Source: Parvularcula dongshanensis
Lineage (GTDB): Bacteria; Pseudomonadota; Alphaproteobacteria; Caulobacterales; Parvularculaceae
Direction: 5' to 3'
Assembly: GCF_014199615.1 (NCBI RefSeq)
Contig: NZ_JACHOB010000004.1
Location: 124,001 to 188,000 of the forward strand
DNA: 64,000 bases
Both the position numbers and the translations under genes were made by a program. Shown in pieces: positions 44,259-55,090 of the stretch (within the stretch, counting starts at the first letter, position 1; every line of letters starts with the position of its first letter). The notes under the pieces were generated by a model. The model had not been told where the DNA came from. It saw only the letters and a list, made by a program, of their open reading frames with translations, and did not search any database.

Positions 44259-46496
44259 ATGAAACTCATTCCCCTCGCCGCGCTCGTCCTCGGAGCCGCC
44301 ATGCCCGCCGCGCACGCCCAAGACAGCGCCGCCGACCTCGACCTTCAGCGCCTCTACGCCTCGCCGGGCCTGTCGGGGCGCGAGCCCAGGTCGGTCGCCT
44401 ACGCGCCCGACGGCACGAAGGTGACGTTCCTGCGGGGACGCACGGACGACGCGCAGCGCTTCGACCTGTGGGCCTTCGACACCGCGACGGGCGAGGCACG
44501 GATGCTGGTCGACAGCACGGCGCTCGACCCGGACGAGGGCGAACTCTCCGAAGAGGAGAAGGCGCTGCGCGAGCGCAAGCGGATCGCAGGCTCGCGCGGT
44601 ATCGTCTCTTACGACTGGGACGCGCAGGGGCGTCAGGTCCTCGTGCCGCTCGGCGGCGACCTCTACTTGGCGAGCCTCGACGGCCAGGTGCGCCGCCTCA
44701 CGGGGACGGAAGGCTTCGAGTACGACGCCAAGGTCAGCCCGCAGGGAGGCTACGTCTCCTTCTTACGGGACGGGGCCCTCTACGCGGTGGAGCTGTCCTC
44801 CGGCCGCGAGCGGCGCATCAGCCCGGAAGCCGACCTAGCGAACGCCGTCACCTACGGCACGGCCGAGTTCGTCGCCCAGGAAGAGATGAGCCGCTACACC
44901 GGCAATTGGTGGAGCCCGGACGACGGGCGTATCGCCTACACCCGCACCGACGAGAGCACGGTCGACGTCATTCCCCGCTTCGACATCGCCGCGGACGAGG
45001 TAAGCGTGATCGAGCAGCGCTATCCGCGGGCGGGCCGTCCGAACGCGGTCGTCCGGCTCTTCGTCGAGCCCTTGGGCCGGGGCGAGCCGGTCGAGGTCGA
45101 ATGGGGCGCCTCGCCCGATGCCTACCTCGCGCGGGTCGACTGGGCCTCGCCGACCACTCTCTACGTCCAGACGGTCAACCGCGATCAGACCGAGCTCAAG
45201 CTCTCCCGCGTGAACGCGGAGACCGGCGAGATCACGGCGGTCGCCACGGAGCGCCAGGCGACCTGGATCAACCTCTCCAACGACTTCCGCCCCCTGCCGG
45301 ACGGCGGCTTCCTCTGGACCACGGAGGAGACGGGCAAGCGGCACGTCTACCGGTGGGACGCGGACGGTACGAAGACAGCCGTGACGTCGGGACCCGGCGT
45401 CGTCTCGGGCATCGAAGCCGTGGACACGGAAGCGGGCGAGGTCTGGTTCACGGGCTTCGGCGCGACGCCGCTGGAGCGGCACCTCTACAAGGTCAGCTAC
45501 CGCGAGCCCGGCAAGATCACTCAAGTGACCCCAAGCGGGGGAACCTGGGACGTCAAGGTCGCGCCGAACGCGGCGAGCTATGTCGGCACCTATGAGGACC
45601 CGAAGACGCCGCCGCAGACGGCGCTCTACGACGCGAATGCGGAGCGCATCGCCTGGATCGAGGAGAACGCGCTCGAAGAGGGGCATCCCTACTTCCCCTT
45701 CCTCGCGACGCACGCGGTCCCCGAGTTCGGTACGCTCGAGGCCGAGGACGGTCAGACGCTGCACTACTCGGTGCTGAAGCCTCACGACTTCGACCCCTCG
45801 CGCCAGTACCCCGTCATCGTCGAGGTCTATGGCGGCCCGCACGTTCAGACCGTGACGAAGCGCTGGCCGAGCCTCGCGGACGAGTACCTGCAGCGACAGG
45901 GCTACGTCGTCTTCAGGCTCGACAACCGGGGTTCGTACAATAGGGGCAAGGCGTTCGAGGACGTGATCTTCGAGCGTACGGGCGGACCCGAGGTCCGAGA
46001 CCAGCTTCGCGGCGTCGAGTGGCTCAAGAGCCAGGATTGGGTCGATCCTGCCCGGATCGCGATCGAGGGCTGGTCCTATGGCGGCTACATGACGCTGATG
46101 ACGGCGCTTCAGGCGCCCGAAGGCACCTTCGCAGCGGCGGTCTCGGGCGCGCCGGTCACGGATTGGGCGCTTTACGACACCTTCTACACCGAGCGGTACA
46201 TGCAGACGCCGCAAGAGAACCCCGAAGGCTACGAGGCGTCCTCGGTCTTTCCCTATTTGAGCAACGCGACCTTCCCGCTCCTGATGATGCACGGCATGGC
46301 GGACGACAACGTGACCTTCGACAACTCGACCCGCGTCTACGCCGCGCTGCAGGAGGCGGGGGCGCCCTTCGAGATGATGACCTATCCGGGCCAGCGCCAC
46401 GGCATCAGGGGCGAAGCGCTGTCGCGGCACCTCATGGCGACGCGGATGCGGTTCCTGAACCGTCACTTGAAGCCGGGCAGCGAGGGGGCGGACTGA
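44259..46496 (+). CDS. Dipeptidyl peptidase IV-like S9 serine peptidase
   Basis: Exported prolyl-dipeptidyl peptidase of 745 residues with signal peptide ending AAHA. An eight-blade beta-propeller carries the N-terminal-recognising Glu pair in AQEEMSRYTGNWW, followed by the alpha/beta hydrolase: nucleophile Ser606 (EGWSYGGYMT), Asp682 (HGMADDNVTF) and His714 (GQRHGI). The full S9B triad is intact. It likely degrades proline-containing peptides in the periplasm. Independent of its neighbours. Confidence 0.95.
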   Translation: MKLIPLAALVLGAAMPAAHAQDSAADLDLQRLYASPGLSGREPRSVAYAPDGTKVTFLRGRTDDAQRFDLWAFDTATGEARMLVDSTALDPDEGELSEEEKALRERKRIAGSRGIVSYDWDAQGRQVLVPLGGDLYLASLDGQVRRLTGTEGFEYDAKVSPQGGYVSFLRDGALYAVELSSGRERRISPEADLANAVTYGTAEFVAQEEMSRYTGNWWSPDDGRIAYTRTDESTVDVIPRFDIAADEVSVIEQRYPRAGRPNAVVRLFVEPLGRGEPVEVEWGASPDAYLARVDWASPTTLYVQTVNRDQTELKLSRVNAETGEITAVATERQATWINLSNDFRPLPDGGFLWTTEETGKRHVYRWDADGTKTAVTSGPGVVSGIEAVDTEAGEVWFTGFGATPLERHLYKVSYREPGKITQVTPSGGTWDVKVAPNAASYVGTYEDPKTPPQTALYDANAERIAWIEENALEEGHPYFPFLATHAVPEFGTLEAEDGQTLHYSVLKPHDFDPSRQYPVIVEVYGGPHVQTVTKRWPSLADEYLQRQGYVVFRLDNRGSYNRGKAFEDVIFERTGGPEVRDQLRGVEWLKSQDWVDPARIAIEGWSYGGYMTLMTALQAPEGTFAAAVSGAPVTDWALYDTFYTERYMQTPQENPEGYEASSVFPYLSNATFPLLMMHGMADDNVTFDNSTRVYAALQEAGAPFEMMTYPGQRHGIRGEALSRHLMATRMRFLNRHLKPGSEGAD

Positions 46497-46536
46497 GACG
46501 GTATGGCGGCTTGAAACCGAAGCAATTCCGACCGAA

Positions 46537-47040
46537 ATGGTCGGCATGAGCGAACGCATCACCGCCCCCGACTTCGCCGGCGAAGACTTCGATCCCCTGT
46601 CCGGCGGCCGCGACATGGACGAGGCCGACCTGTCGGCTTTGTCTCCGCCGCGCGAGAAGCGCGACGTGATCGACCTCGGCGGGCCGTCCTCCGCCGGCAA
46701 GCTCCTTTCCGAGTCCGAGATGTCGGAGGTCACGGGGCGGATCGTCGATGCGCTCAAAACCGTCTACGACCCCGAGATTCCGGTCGACATCTACGAGCTC
46801 GGCCTGATTTACCAGGTCGACTTCGAGCCGCCGACCGACGAGACCGGCGGCGAGGTGAAGATCCTGATGACGCTGACCGCGCCCGGCTGCCCCGTCGCGG
46901 GCGAGATGCCGGGCTGGGTCGAGACCGCCGTTAAGCGCGTGGACGGCGTCGACCGGGTCGATGTCGACATGACCTTCGATCCGCCGTGGAGCCCCGAACG
47001 CATGTCGGACGAGGCGAAGCTGGAATTGGGGTGGATGTAG
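46537..47040 (+). CDS. sufT: SufT-like Fe-S assembly protein (DUF59/MIP18)
   Basis: 167 residues; an acidic N-terminal region followed by the DUF59 domain (ALKTVYDPEIPVDIYELGLI, TLTAPGCPVAGEMPGWVETA, VDMTFDPPWSPERMSDEAK). Assists maturation of Fe-S proteins. ATG 46537 or 46546 are both possible, neither with a strong ribosome site. Followed two bases later by a SufA-type carrier, the usual tail of an alphaproteobacterial suf operon, but the sufBCDS genes are absent here. Confidence 0.92.
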   Translation: MVGMSERITAPDFAGEDFDPLSGGRDMDEADLSALSPPREKRDVIDLGGPSSAGKLLSESEMSEVTGRIVDALKTVYDPEIPVDIYELGLIYQVDFEPPTDETGGEVKILMTLTAPGCPVAGEMPGWVETAVKRVDGVDRVDVDMTFDPPWSPERMSDEAKLELGWM

Positions 47041-47042
47041 CG

Positions 47043-47444
47043 ATGGCAGAGCGCCCGAGCAGCGAAGCGGTAGCGCGCCCTAAGAAGCGCGAGAGGCCCG
47101 CCGTCGTAACCCTCACGCCGCGCGCCGCCGACCGCATGAAGGCGATCATGGCGCGGGCTGAGGACGACTATCTCGGCGTGCGCATCGGCGTGAAGAACGG
47201 CGGCTGCGCGGGCATGGAGTACACCATGGACTACGCGACCGAGGCCGCCCCGCTCGATGAGCGGGTGGAGTCCGAGGGCGTGCAGATCCTGATCGACCCG
47301 AAGGCGATCCTGTTCCTGCTCGGCACGCGCATCGACTTCGTCACAGAGAAGCTGTCCTCGAAGTTCGTGTTCGAGAACCCGAATCAAACGGATGCCTGCG
47401 GCTGCGGCGAAAGCGTGACGATCGTTCCGGCCGCAGCGAGCTGA
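47043..47444 (+). CDS. sufA: A-type Fe-S carrier (SufA/IscA/HesB family)
   Basis: 133 residues. The three cluster-binding cysteines are present: Cys in NGGCAGMEYTM and the C-terminal CGCGES pair. Delivers Fe-S clusters to apo-proteins. ATG 47043 is two bases after the sufT stop, so the two are co-translated; an N-terminal basic extension of about 20 residues precedes the domain. Confidence 0.94.
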   Translation: MAERPSSEAVARPKKRERPAVVTLTPRAADRMKAIMARAEDDYLGVRIGVKNGGCAGMEYTMDYATEAAPLDERVESEGVQILIDPKAILFLLGTRIDFVTEKLSSKFVFENPNQTDACGCGESVTIVPAAAS

Positions 47445-47633
47445 CCACTGGCGGAGGGTTTTCCGCGGGAAACATCGGTCTGCGCGTAAGCGCCATCGTC
47501 CGAACACGTCAGCGTTGTGCGCCGCAATCACGGAAGCGAGATTCTTTTCTCGCGCGCGTCCGGATGTGGGACTCCCCGTTGACGGACCCTTCCCTTACGA
47601 GAAGGTTAAACCTCGTAAACCATGGAGGGGTTC

Positions 47634-48221
47634 ATGCGCCGCTTACTTTCCGCCGCGCTCTCGCTGGCGGTCGCCGGCTTCGCTTCTGCGCAAGCTGCCG
47701 TCATCGCCGTCGAGACCGACGACACGAGTGTCATGGTCGGCGACATCGTCGACTTCCGCATCACGTTCACCGCTGACGATCCGGCCGAGTACCTGGCCGA
47801 GTACTTCCTCGAGCTGTTCTACGACGACACGGCGCTCGCCTTCGCCGGCGTCAGCTTCCTCGACCCGGCGACCGGCATCAATCAGGTCGATCCGCCCGTC
47901 ACGTCCGAGTTCATCGCGGACTTCGGCGCGGATGCGATCGACGGGATTGTCGATCTGTTCGGCATCACCGGGAACTCCGACGCGACCCTGGCGGCCGTTC
48001 AAGCGGACGACTTCGTCATCGCGACCGTCAGCTTCCTCGCCTATGCCGTCTCGTCTGCGAGCGATATCGGTCTCGACACGATCATCTCGGATCTCGGCGG
48101 CGACCTCGACGTCGAGTTCGGCGACGACGTCGTCACGATCGAAGTGGTGCCGCTGCCGGGTGCGCTCGTCTTCTTCCTGACCGGTCTCGCCGGGCTAGCG
48201 GCCCGCCGCCGGCTGGCCTGA
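47634..48221 (+). CDS. Secreted protein with VPLPA/PEP-CTERM-type sorting tail
   Basis: 195 residues. Signal peptide RRLLSAALSLAVAGFASAQA, an acidic beta-rich body resembling cohesin-type domains (VGDIVDFRITFTADD, LELFYDDTALAFAGVSFL), and a C-terminal tripartite sorting signal: VPLPG, a hydrophobic helix, and ARRRLA. Such tails are processed by exosortase-type enzymes linked to exopolysaccharide export. The start at 47634 is supported by GGAGGGG directly upstream, which also removes the ATG at 47622. A 5-bp inverted repeat (ACGAG/CTCGT, 47597-47616) sits in the leader. Confidence 0.88.
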   Translation: MRRLLSAALSLAVAGFASAQAAVIAVETDDTSVMVGDIVDFRITFTADDPAEYLAEYFLELFYDDTALAFAGVSFLDPATGINQVDPPVTSEFIADFGADAIDGIVDLFGITGNSDATLAAVQADDFVIATVSFLAYAVSSASDIGLDTIISDLGGDLDVEFGDDVVTIEVVPLPGALVFFLTGLAGLAARRRLA

Positions 48222-48232
48222 CGCCAATCCTC

Positions 48233-48256
48233 GCCTGCGCCGCTCGAGGCGCAGGC
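48233..48256. terminator. First of two tandem hairpins after the VPLPA gene
   Basis: GCCTGCGCC (48233-48241), loop GCTCGA, GGCGCAGGC (48248-48256): a perfect 9-bp stem 12 bases after the stop. Confidence 0.55.
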
Positions 48257-48265
48257 CCCCGATGA

Positions 48266-48306
48266 CCGTTCCCTCCTTGCGGCTAGGCGCCGTGAGGAGG
48301 GAACGG
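48266..48306. terminator. Second tandem hairpin, likely bidirectional terminator
   Basis: CCGTTCCCTCCT (48266-48277) pairs perfectly with AGGAGGGAACGG (48295-48306), followed by TTTC. It lies between the plus-strand VPLPA gene and the convergent lipocalin gene, 30 bases after the latter's stop, so it can serve both. Confidence 0.65.
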
Positions 48307-48335
48307 TTTCGGCGTGTTCGGTCGTACATCGCCGA

Positions 48336-48884
48336 TCAAGCGGATGGCGGGCCCGCCGGCTGCGGCGTCAGTTCGAGAGCATCCGCATCGTAGCCGCGCG
48401 CCTCGGCCTCCGCGATCATCCGGTCTAGGACCTCGCCGGACAGGCTCGGCGTGCGGGAGAGGATCCAAAGGTACTTCCCGTCCGGGCTGCCCACCAAAGC
48501 GGCCGAGTAGTCCGGCTCGAGCGCGAGCACCCAGTAGTCGCCCTCCGCGAAGGGCACCCAGGAAGGCGCGAAGCGCACTCGCAGCGTCGCCTCGCCGGTG
48601 CGCCGGGCGACGCCCTCGGCGACGTCGCGTTCACCGTCCTTGAGACAGCTATTGGTCACTGCGACCTTCCCGTCCTCGCGCAGAGCGTAGCGGGCGGTGA
48701 CGGCGGTGCAGCCACGCTCGAAGCGGTTCGGGTAGCGGGCGATCTCGTACCAGAGGCCCTGATACCGTTCGAGGTCGAGGGCGGTGACCGCCTCGGGCGG
48801 CGCGGTCTCGGCCCGGTAGTCGGGCTGCTGTGCGCAAGCGACGAGAAGGAGGGGCAGGAGAGGAAGGGCGCGCGGTGCGCGCAT
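48336..48884 (-). CDS. blc: Outer-membrane lipocalin, Blc type
   Basis: Lipoprotein of 182 residues that binds lipids, probably lysophospholipids. Lipobox LLLVAC after RAPRALPLLP; lipocalin signature YQGLWYEIARYPNRFERGC with the invariant G-x-W-Y; C-terminal LVGSPDGKYLWILSRTP is typical of bacterial Blc. Start ATG 48884 has AGAGG upstream; a longer frame to 48914 would place extra residues before the signal peptide. Lies between two VPLPA-tail genes. Confidence 0.94.
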   Translation of the reverse strand: MRAPRALPLLPLLLVACAQQPDYRAETAPPEAVTALDLERYQGLWYEIARYPNRFERGCTAVTARYALREDGKVAVTNSCLKDGERDVAEGVARRTGEATLRVRFAPSWVPFAEGDYWVLALEPDYSAALVGSPDGKYLWILSRTPSLSGEVLDRMIAEAEARGYDADALELTPQPAGPPSA

Positions 48885-48921
48885 GGGGAACCTCTTGAGG
48901 TAGCTGATCCCCATAGGTGGT

Positions 48922-48953
48922 GCCGGGCGGCGTCTAGGCCAGCGCCGCCCGGC
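48922..48953 (-). terminator. Strong hairpin after the second VPLPA-tail gene
   Basis: GCCGGGCGGCG (48922-48932) and CGCCGCCCGGC (48943-48953) form a perfect 11-bp stem with a 10-base loop, starting 8 bases past the minus-strand stop at 48962. No T-tract follows. Confidence 0.6.
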
Positions 48954-48961
48954 GTTCGGCT

Positions 48962-50281
48962 CTATGCCTTGCGGCGCCGGCGGCGCAGCATGCCGCCGAG
49001 GCCGAGGGCACCGGCGAAAAGCGGCGCCGCGGCGGGCAGTGGGATCTCGCTGAGATCGCCGAAGGCGAAGAGTTCGCCCCCGATCAGGAAGTTCTCGAAG
49101 CTCGTGAAGAGGAGGAGGCTCGACGAGCCGTCCGCGTTGGTGAAGTCGAGTTCGAAGGCGCCGGCCAGCATCGACGAGGCGACGATCATGCCGACGTCGT
49201 CGAGGGTGACGAGGCTGTCGAGCGCGATGGTGTCATCGCCCGTCCCGCCGTCGAAGAGGGTGAAGTCGTCACCGCCGCCGAGCGAGCCCACGAAGGCGCG
49301 TTGGTCGCCGATCAGGGTGATAAGGTCGTCGCCCAACCCGAAGAGGGCGTCGCCCTCCAAGACGGCGTCGAGCGTGTTCAGGACGAGGCCGTCCTCGCCC
49401 GCGCCGAGGTCGAGGGCGATGCCGCCCGTGCCGCGGATCGTCGCCTGGTTCTCGATCAGCTGGCTGCCGTCATTGCCCGGGTCGGTGAGGATGCCGATCT
49501 GCCCCTCGATGAGGCCGAGGTTGACGACTTCGAGTGTCGCCGAGCCTTCGTCCACGTCGATGCCGGCCTCGGCGTCCGCCGGATCGCTCGCGAAGCCGCG
49601 CGAGACGATCGAGGCGCCTTCGAAGTTGATGATCGTCCCGCCGTCGACGTCAATGCCGTCGCCGCTTCCCGTGCCGGAGAGGATGCTGCCGAAGTTCAGG
49701 ATCTCGGCATCGGCGCCGACCTGGATCGCGTCCTCGTCCGTCGTCTCGATGACGGCACCGGCGTCGTTGAAGACGAAGGCGCGGTCTCCGGCCTCGAACG
49801 CCTCGTCCCCGGCGCTGATGGTACCGTAGTTCTCGAGGTAGGCATCGTCGCCGGTGCCGACGCGGATGCCCTTGTCGCCAGAGGTGATCGTGCCCGTGTT
49901 GATGACCGTGACGAACTCGAGGCCGTCCGCGTCGATCGCCTTGTCGCCGCCCGAGATGGCGCCGTCGTTCTGCACGAGGCGGTCGCCGAGCACGCCGTCC
50001 TCGGCCTGGCCGAAGTCGATGCCGTCATCGCTGCCCGACACGCTCGCACCCGCGCCCACCACGACCTGCGTGGCCGGTCCCGTCAAGGCGAGAGCGTCCT
50101 CGCCGTCGAGGCTGCGGACCTCGCCGTCGCTCTCGACCTCCAGGTAGATGCTGTTCTCGGTCGCGAAGCCGTCCTCGTCCACGCCGGAGCAGAGGACGAC
50201 GCCGCCGAAGTCTTCGCACTGCGCGGCTGCGGCCGTCGGCAGCAAGGCGAGCAGCGAGGTAGTCAGTAGGATGCGGCGCAT
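48962..50281 (-). CDS. Secreted autotransporter-like beta-helix protein with VPLPA-type sorting tail
   Basis: 439 residues. Signal peptide MRRILLTTSLLALLPTAAAA; a long Asp/Gly-rich region with repeated strand-turn units of the form ...NxGTIxSGDxGI... (VINTGTITSGDKGIRVGTGD, LENYGTISAGDEAFEAGD, ILNFGSILSGTGSGDGI), like autotransporter passenger beta-helices. It ends with a C-terminal IPLPA, hydrophobic stretch and RRRRRKA, a VPLPA/PEP-CTERM-type tail instead of a beta-barrel. GGGAGG before ATG 50281 decides the start. Possibly an exosortase-processed surface protein. Confidence 0.86.
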   Translation of the reverse strand: MRRILLTTSLLALLPTAAAAQCEDFGGVVLCSGVDEDGFATENSIYLEVESDGEVRSLDGEDALALTGPATQVVVGAGASVSGSDDGIDFGQAEDGVLGDRLVQNDGAISGGDKAIDADGLEFVTVINTGTITSGDKGIRVGTGDDAYLENYGTISAGDEAFEAGDRAFVFNDAGAVIETTDEDAIQVGADAEILNFGSILSGTGSGDGIDVDGGTIINFEGASIVSRGFASDPADAEAGIDVDEGSATLEVVNLGLIEGQIGILTDPGNDGSQLIENQATIRGTGGIALDLGAGEDGLVLNTLDAVLEGDALFGLGDDLITLIGDQRAFVGSLGGGDDFTLFDGGTGDDTIALDSLVTLDDVGMIVASSMLAGAFELDFTNADGSSSLLLFTSFENFLIGGELFAFGDLSEIPLPAAAPLFAGALGLGGMLRRRRRKA

Positions 50282-50392
50282 GGTTATCCCTCCCAAACGG
50301 TTACCGGTGCGGGCTCCCCTCCTTTACAAAAGCTTTCGGCCGTGTCGCGGGGAAAGCGCGGTTCGTTGCACACGCCGCGCTTGAGCGACCGC

Positions 50393-50421
50393 TTGTCAGT
50401 GCGGGGCCGCCGCGCGATAGA
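50393..50421 (+). promoter_or_regulatory. Possible alaS promoter giving a near-leaderless mRNA
   Basis: TTGTCA (50393-50398), 17 bp, GATAGA (50416-50421). The predicted start would fall within a few bases of ATG 50430, and no ribosome site is visible before that ATG. The -10 match is weak. Confidence 0.25.
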
Positions 50422-50429
50422 GCGCGCCG

Positions 50430-53068
<2,639 letters not shown>

Positions 53069-53072
<4 letters not shown>

Positions 53073-54046
53073 GCCGCGCTAGGCACGGTGAAACGGACGG
53101 TGAGGCCATCCGCGGAAAGGCTGCGGGCCAGCGCGCCGTCCATCGACGCGACGGTCTGATCGAGAAGGCGGCTGCCGAAGCCGGCGGGCCCGTCGCCTGC
53201 TTCGCTCAAGACGCATCCCTTCTCCTGCCAGCACAGAGCGATGCGCTCCCCGTCGCGGCGAGCGTCGACGTCGAGGCGACCGCCGGGCTGCGCGAAGGCG
53301 CCGTACTTGGCGGCGTTGGTCGCCAGTTCGTGGATGATCAACGCGTAGTTCGTGACGGTATCGCCTTCGATCGTCACGTCGCCGGGAATGTCGACCGTCA
53401 CGGCGGCCCCATCGCGATCATAGGCCGCGAGGAGCGCGGCTGTGACGTCGGCGAGGCCTACGCGGCCCTTCGAGTCCACCGCACCGCGCATGGCGAGGTT
53501 CGCCGCGGTGTGTAGATCGGCGAAACGGCTTCGCAGTTCGCCGACCAGATCGGAGACGGTCTCCGCCTCGCGCGCCGCCGCCGCGGTCAGGGCGCCCGCT
53601 ACGGCGAAGAGGTTGGCGAGCCGGTGCGCCATCTCGCTCGCAAGCCGCCTCTGCGCCTCTTCGGCCTGATGCTCTTGCGTCGTGTCGACGAAGATGGCGC
53701 GGACCCAACCGCCCTGCCGGCCGCCGTCGCCGCCGACGCCGCGAGCGGAGATCCAGCGCTCCTCGCCGCCATGGGCGATCCGGAAGTCGAAGGCGTAAGG
53801 TCCCGGGGCTTCGGCGCTCTGCCACCAGCGAGCAGCGGCCTCCTCGCGGTCCCGGGCATCGATCCGGCGGAAAAGGGCGGAGAGCGGTTGGACGTCCGAA
53901 TCGAGCCCGCCCCAGAACTGCCTGGCCAGCGCGTCGAGTTGGACACGCTTCTCGGCGGGCGCCCACGACCACAGCGCGACGCCGCCCTGGTGGATGGTCC
54001 GAACGAAGCCATCCAGGCTCCAATCGTCGCTCGTCACGTCGTACAT
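53069..54046 (-). CDS. HWE-family sensor histidine kinase with a PAS domain
   Basis: 325 residues, soluble (no transmembrane segment). PAS-like N-terminal half ([54 protein letters not shown]), then the HisKA_2/HWE domain with acceptor His141 ([20 protein letters not shown]), N-box [13 protein letters not shown] and CWQEKGC with the W-x-E of the family. HWE kinases often feed the alphaproteobacterial general stress response or light sensing. No response regulator is adjacent. Start 54046 is preferred because AGGGG is correctly spaced; 54052 would leave one base. Confidence 0.9.
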
Positions 54047-54193
54047 CGTCATTCCCCTGCTCGCCCGACCCTAGGCCCGAACGGCTTGGAAACGAAACAA
54101 TCTTCCAACGCCTCAAGGAGATGCGACCAACGGCAAGGCTCTGGCCTTGCTTGCCTTCGCTTGACCGGTCGCGGTCCGCCCTACCTTCCTTCG

Positions 54194-55090
54194 ATGGGTG
54201 CCGCTTCGCCTCGCCATACGCTCGCCTTCCTCGCCGCCGCGATCGCCCTTTGCGGGTTGTGGGCGGCGTTCGGCGGGGCGGCCGTGCACGGGCCGACGGT
54301 GCTGATCCTGACCGCGCTCGTCCTCGTCCTCGGACTGCCGCACGGTGCGCTCGACCTCTGGCTCGCCAGGCGCGCCGGACTTTGGTCCGGCAGCGGCGGC
54401 TTCGTACGCTTTCACGCCGCCTACCTCGCGCTCGCCGCGAGCGTGGTCTCGGCGTTCCTTCTCGTTCCGACCGCCGCGCTGATCGGCTTCCTCGGCCTGT
54501 CCGTCTGGCACTTCTCCGACGATTGGCGAGAGCTGGCGCCCGCGATCCGCGTTCCGCTGGCATCGAGCATCGTGCTCGTGCCCTGCCTGTCGCACCCGTC
54601 CGAGGCAGGGGCGATCTTCGCTGCGGTAACCGGCAGCGCGGTCATCCCCGCCGTCATGCCCCCGCTGACGGTGACGGTCGGCGCGGCCTTCCTCGCCCTC
54701 GTCCTTCTCGTCGCGGCCCGGCGGAACCCTGCGAGCGCGATCGAGGCGGCAACGGTGGTCCTTCTCGGCGTCGTGCTGCCGCCATTGGTATTCTTCGCCG
54801 CCTACTTCGTCCTCCTGCATGGCCCCCGTCACATGTTGCGCCACCGAAGCCTTCTCGGCGGCCGTGCCTCTCGCTTCGGTGTGCTCTTCTATACGGCGGC
54901 GGCGCTTCTCATCGTCCTGGGGCTGGGTTTGGCGTTGGGACGGGCGGCGCCGGTCAGCCTGGCCGACGAGACCCTACGGACCCTCTTCGTCGGCCTCGCT
55001 GCGCTCAGCGTACCTCACGCCTTCCTCATCGAGCACGAGCGCCACGTCGCCCCCTCCGGCCAGCCGGTGCGGTTCGCGAGAGCGGCGTGA
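54194..55090 (+). CDS. blh: Brp/Blh family beta-carotene 15,15'-dioxygenase
   Basis: Membrane enzyme cleaving beta-carotene to retinal, the chromophore of microbial rhodopsins. 298 residues, seven or eight hydrophobic helices. The histidine-bearing signatures are present: GLPHGALDLWLA, SVWHFSDDW, FVLLHGPRHMLRH and SVPHAFLIEHERH. No rhodopsin or carotenoid-synthesis gene is in the window. The stop overlaps the next gene by 4 nt (GTGA). No ribosome site is seen before ATG 54194, so the start is less certain. Confidence 0.9.
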   Translation: MGAASPRHTLAFLAAAIALCGLWAAFGGAAVHGPTVLILTALVLVLGLPHGALDLWLARRAGLWSGSGGFVRFHAAYLALAASVVSAFLLVPTAALIGFLGLSVWHFSDDWRELAPAIRVPLASSIVLVPCLSHPSEAGAIFAAVTGSAVIPAVMPPLTVTVGAAFLALVLLVAARRNPASAIEAATVVLLGVVLPPLVFFAAYFVLLHGPRHMLRHRSLLGGRASRFGVLFYTAAALLIVLGLGLALGRAAPVSLADETLRTLFVGLAALSVPHAFLIEHERHVAPSGQPVRFARAA

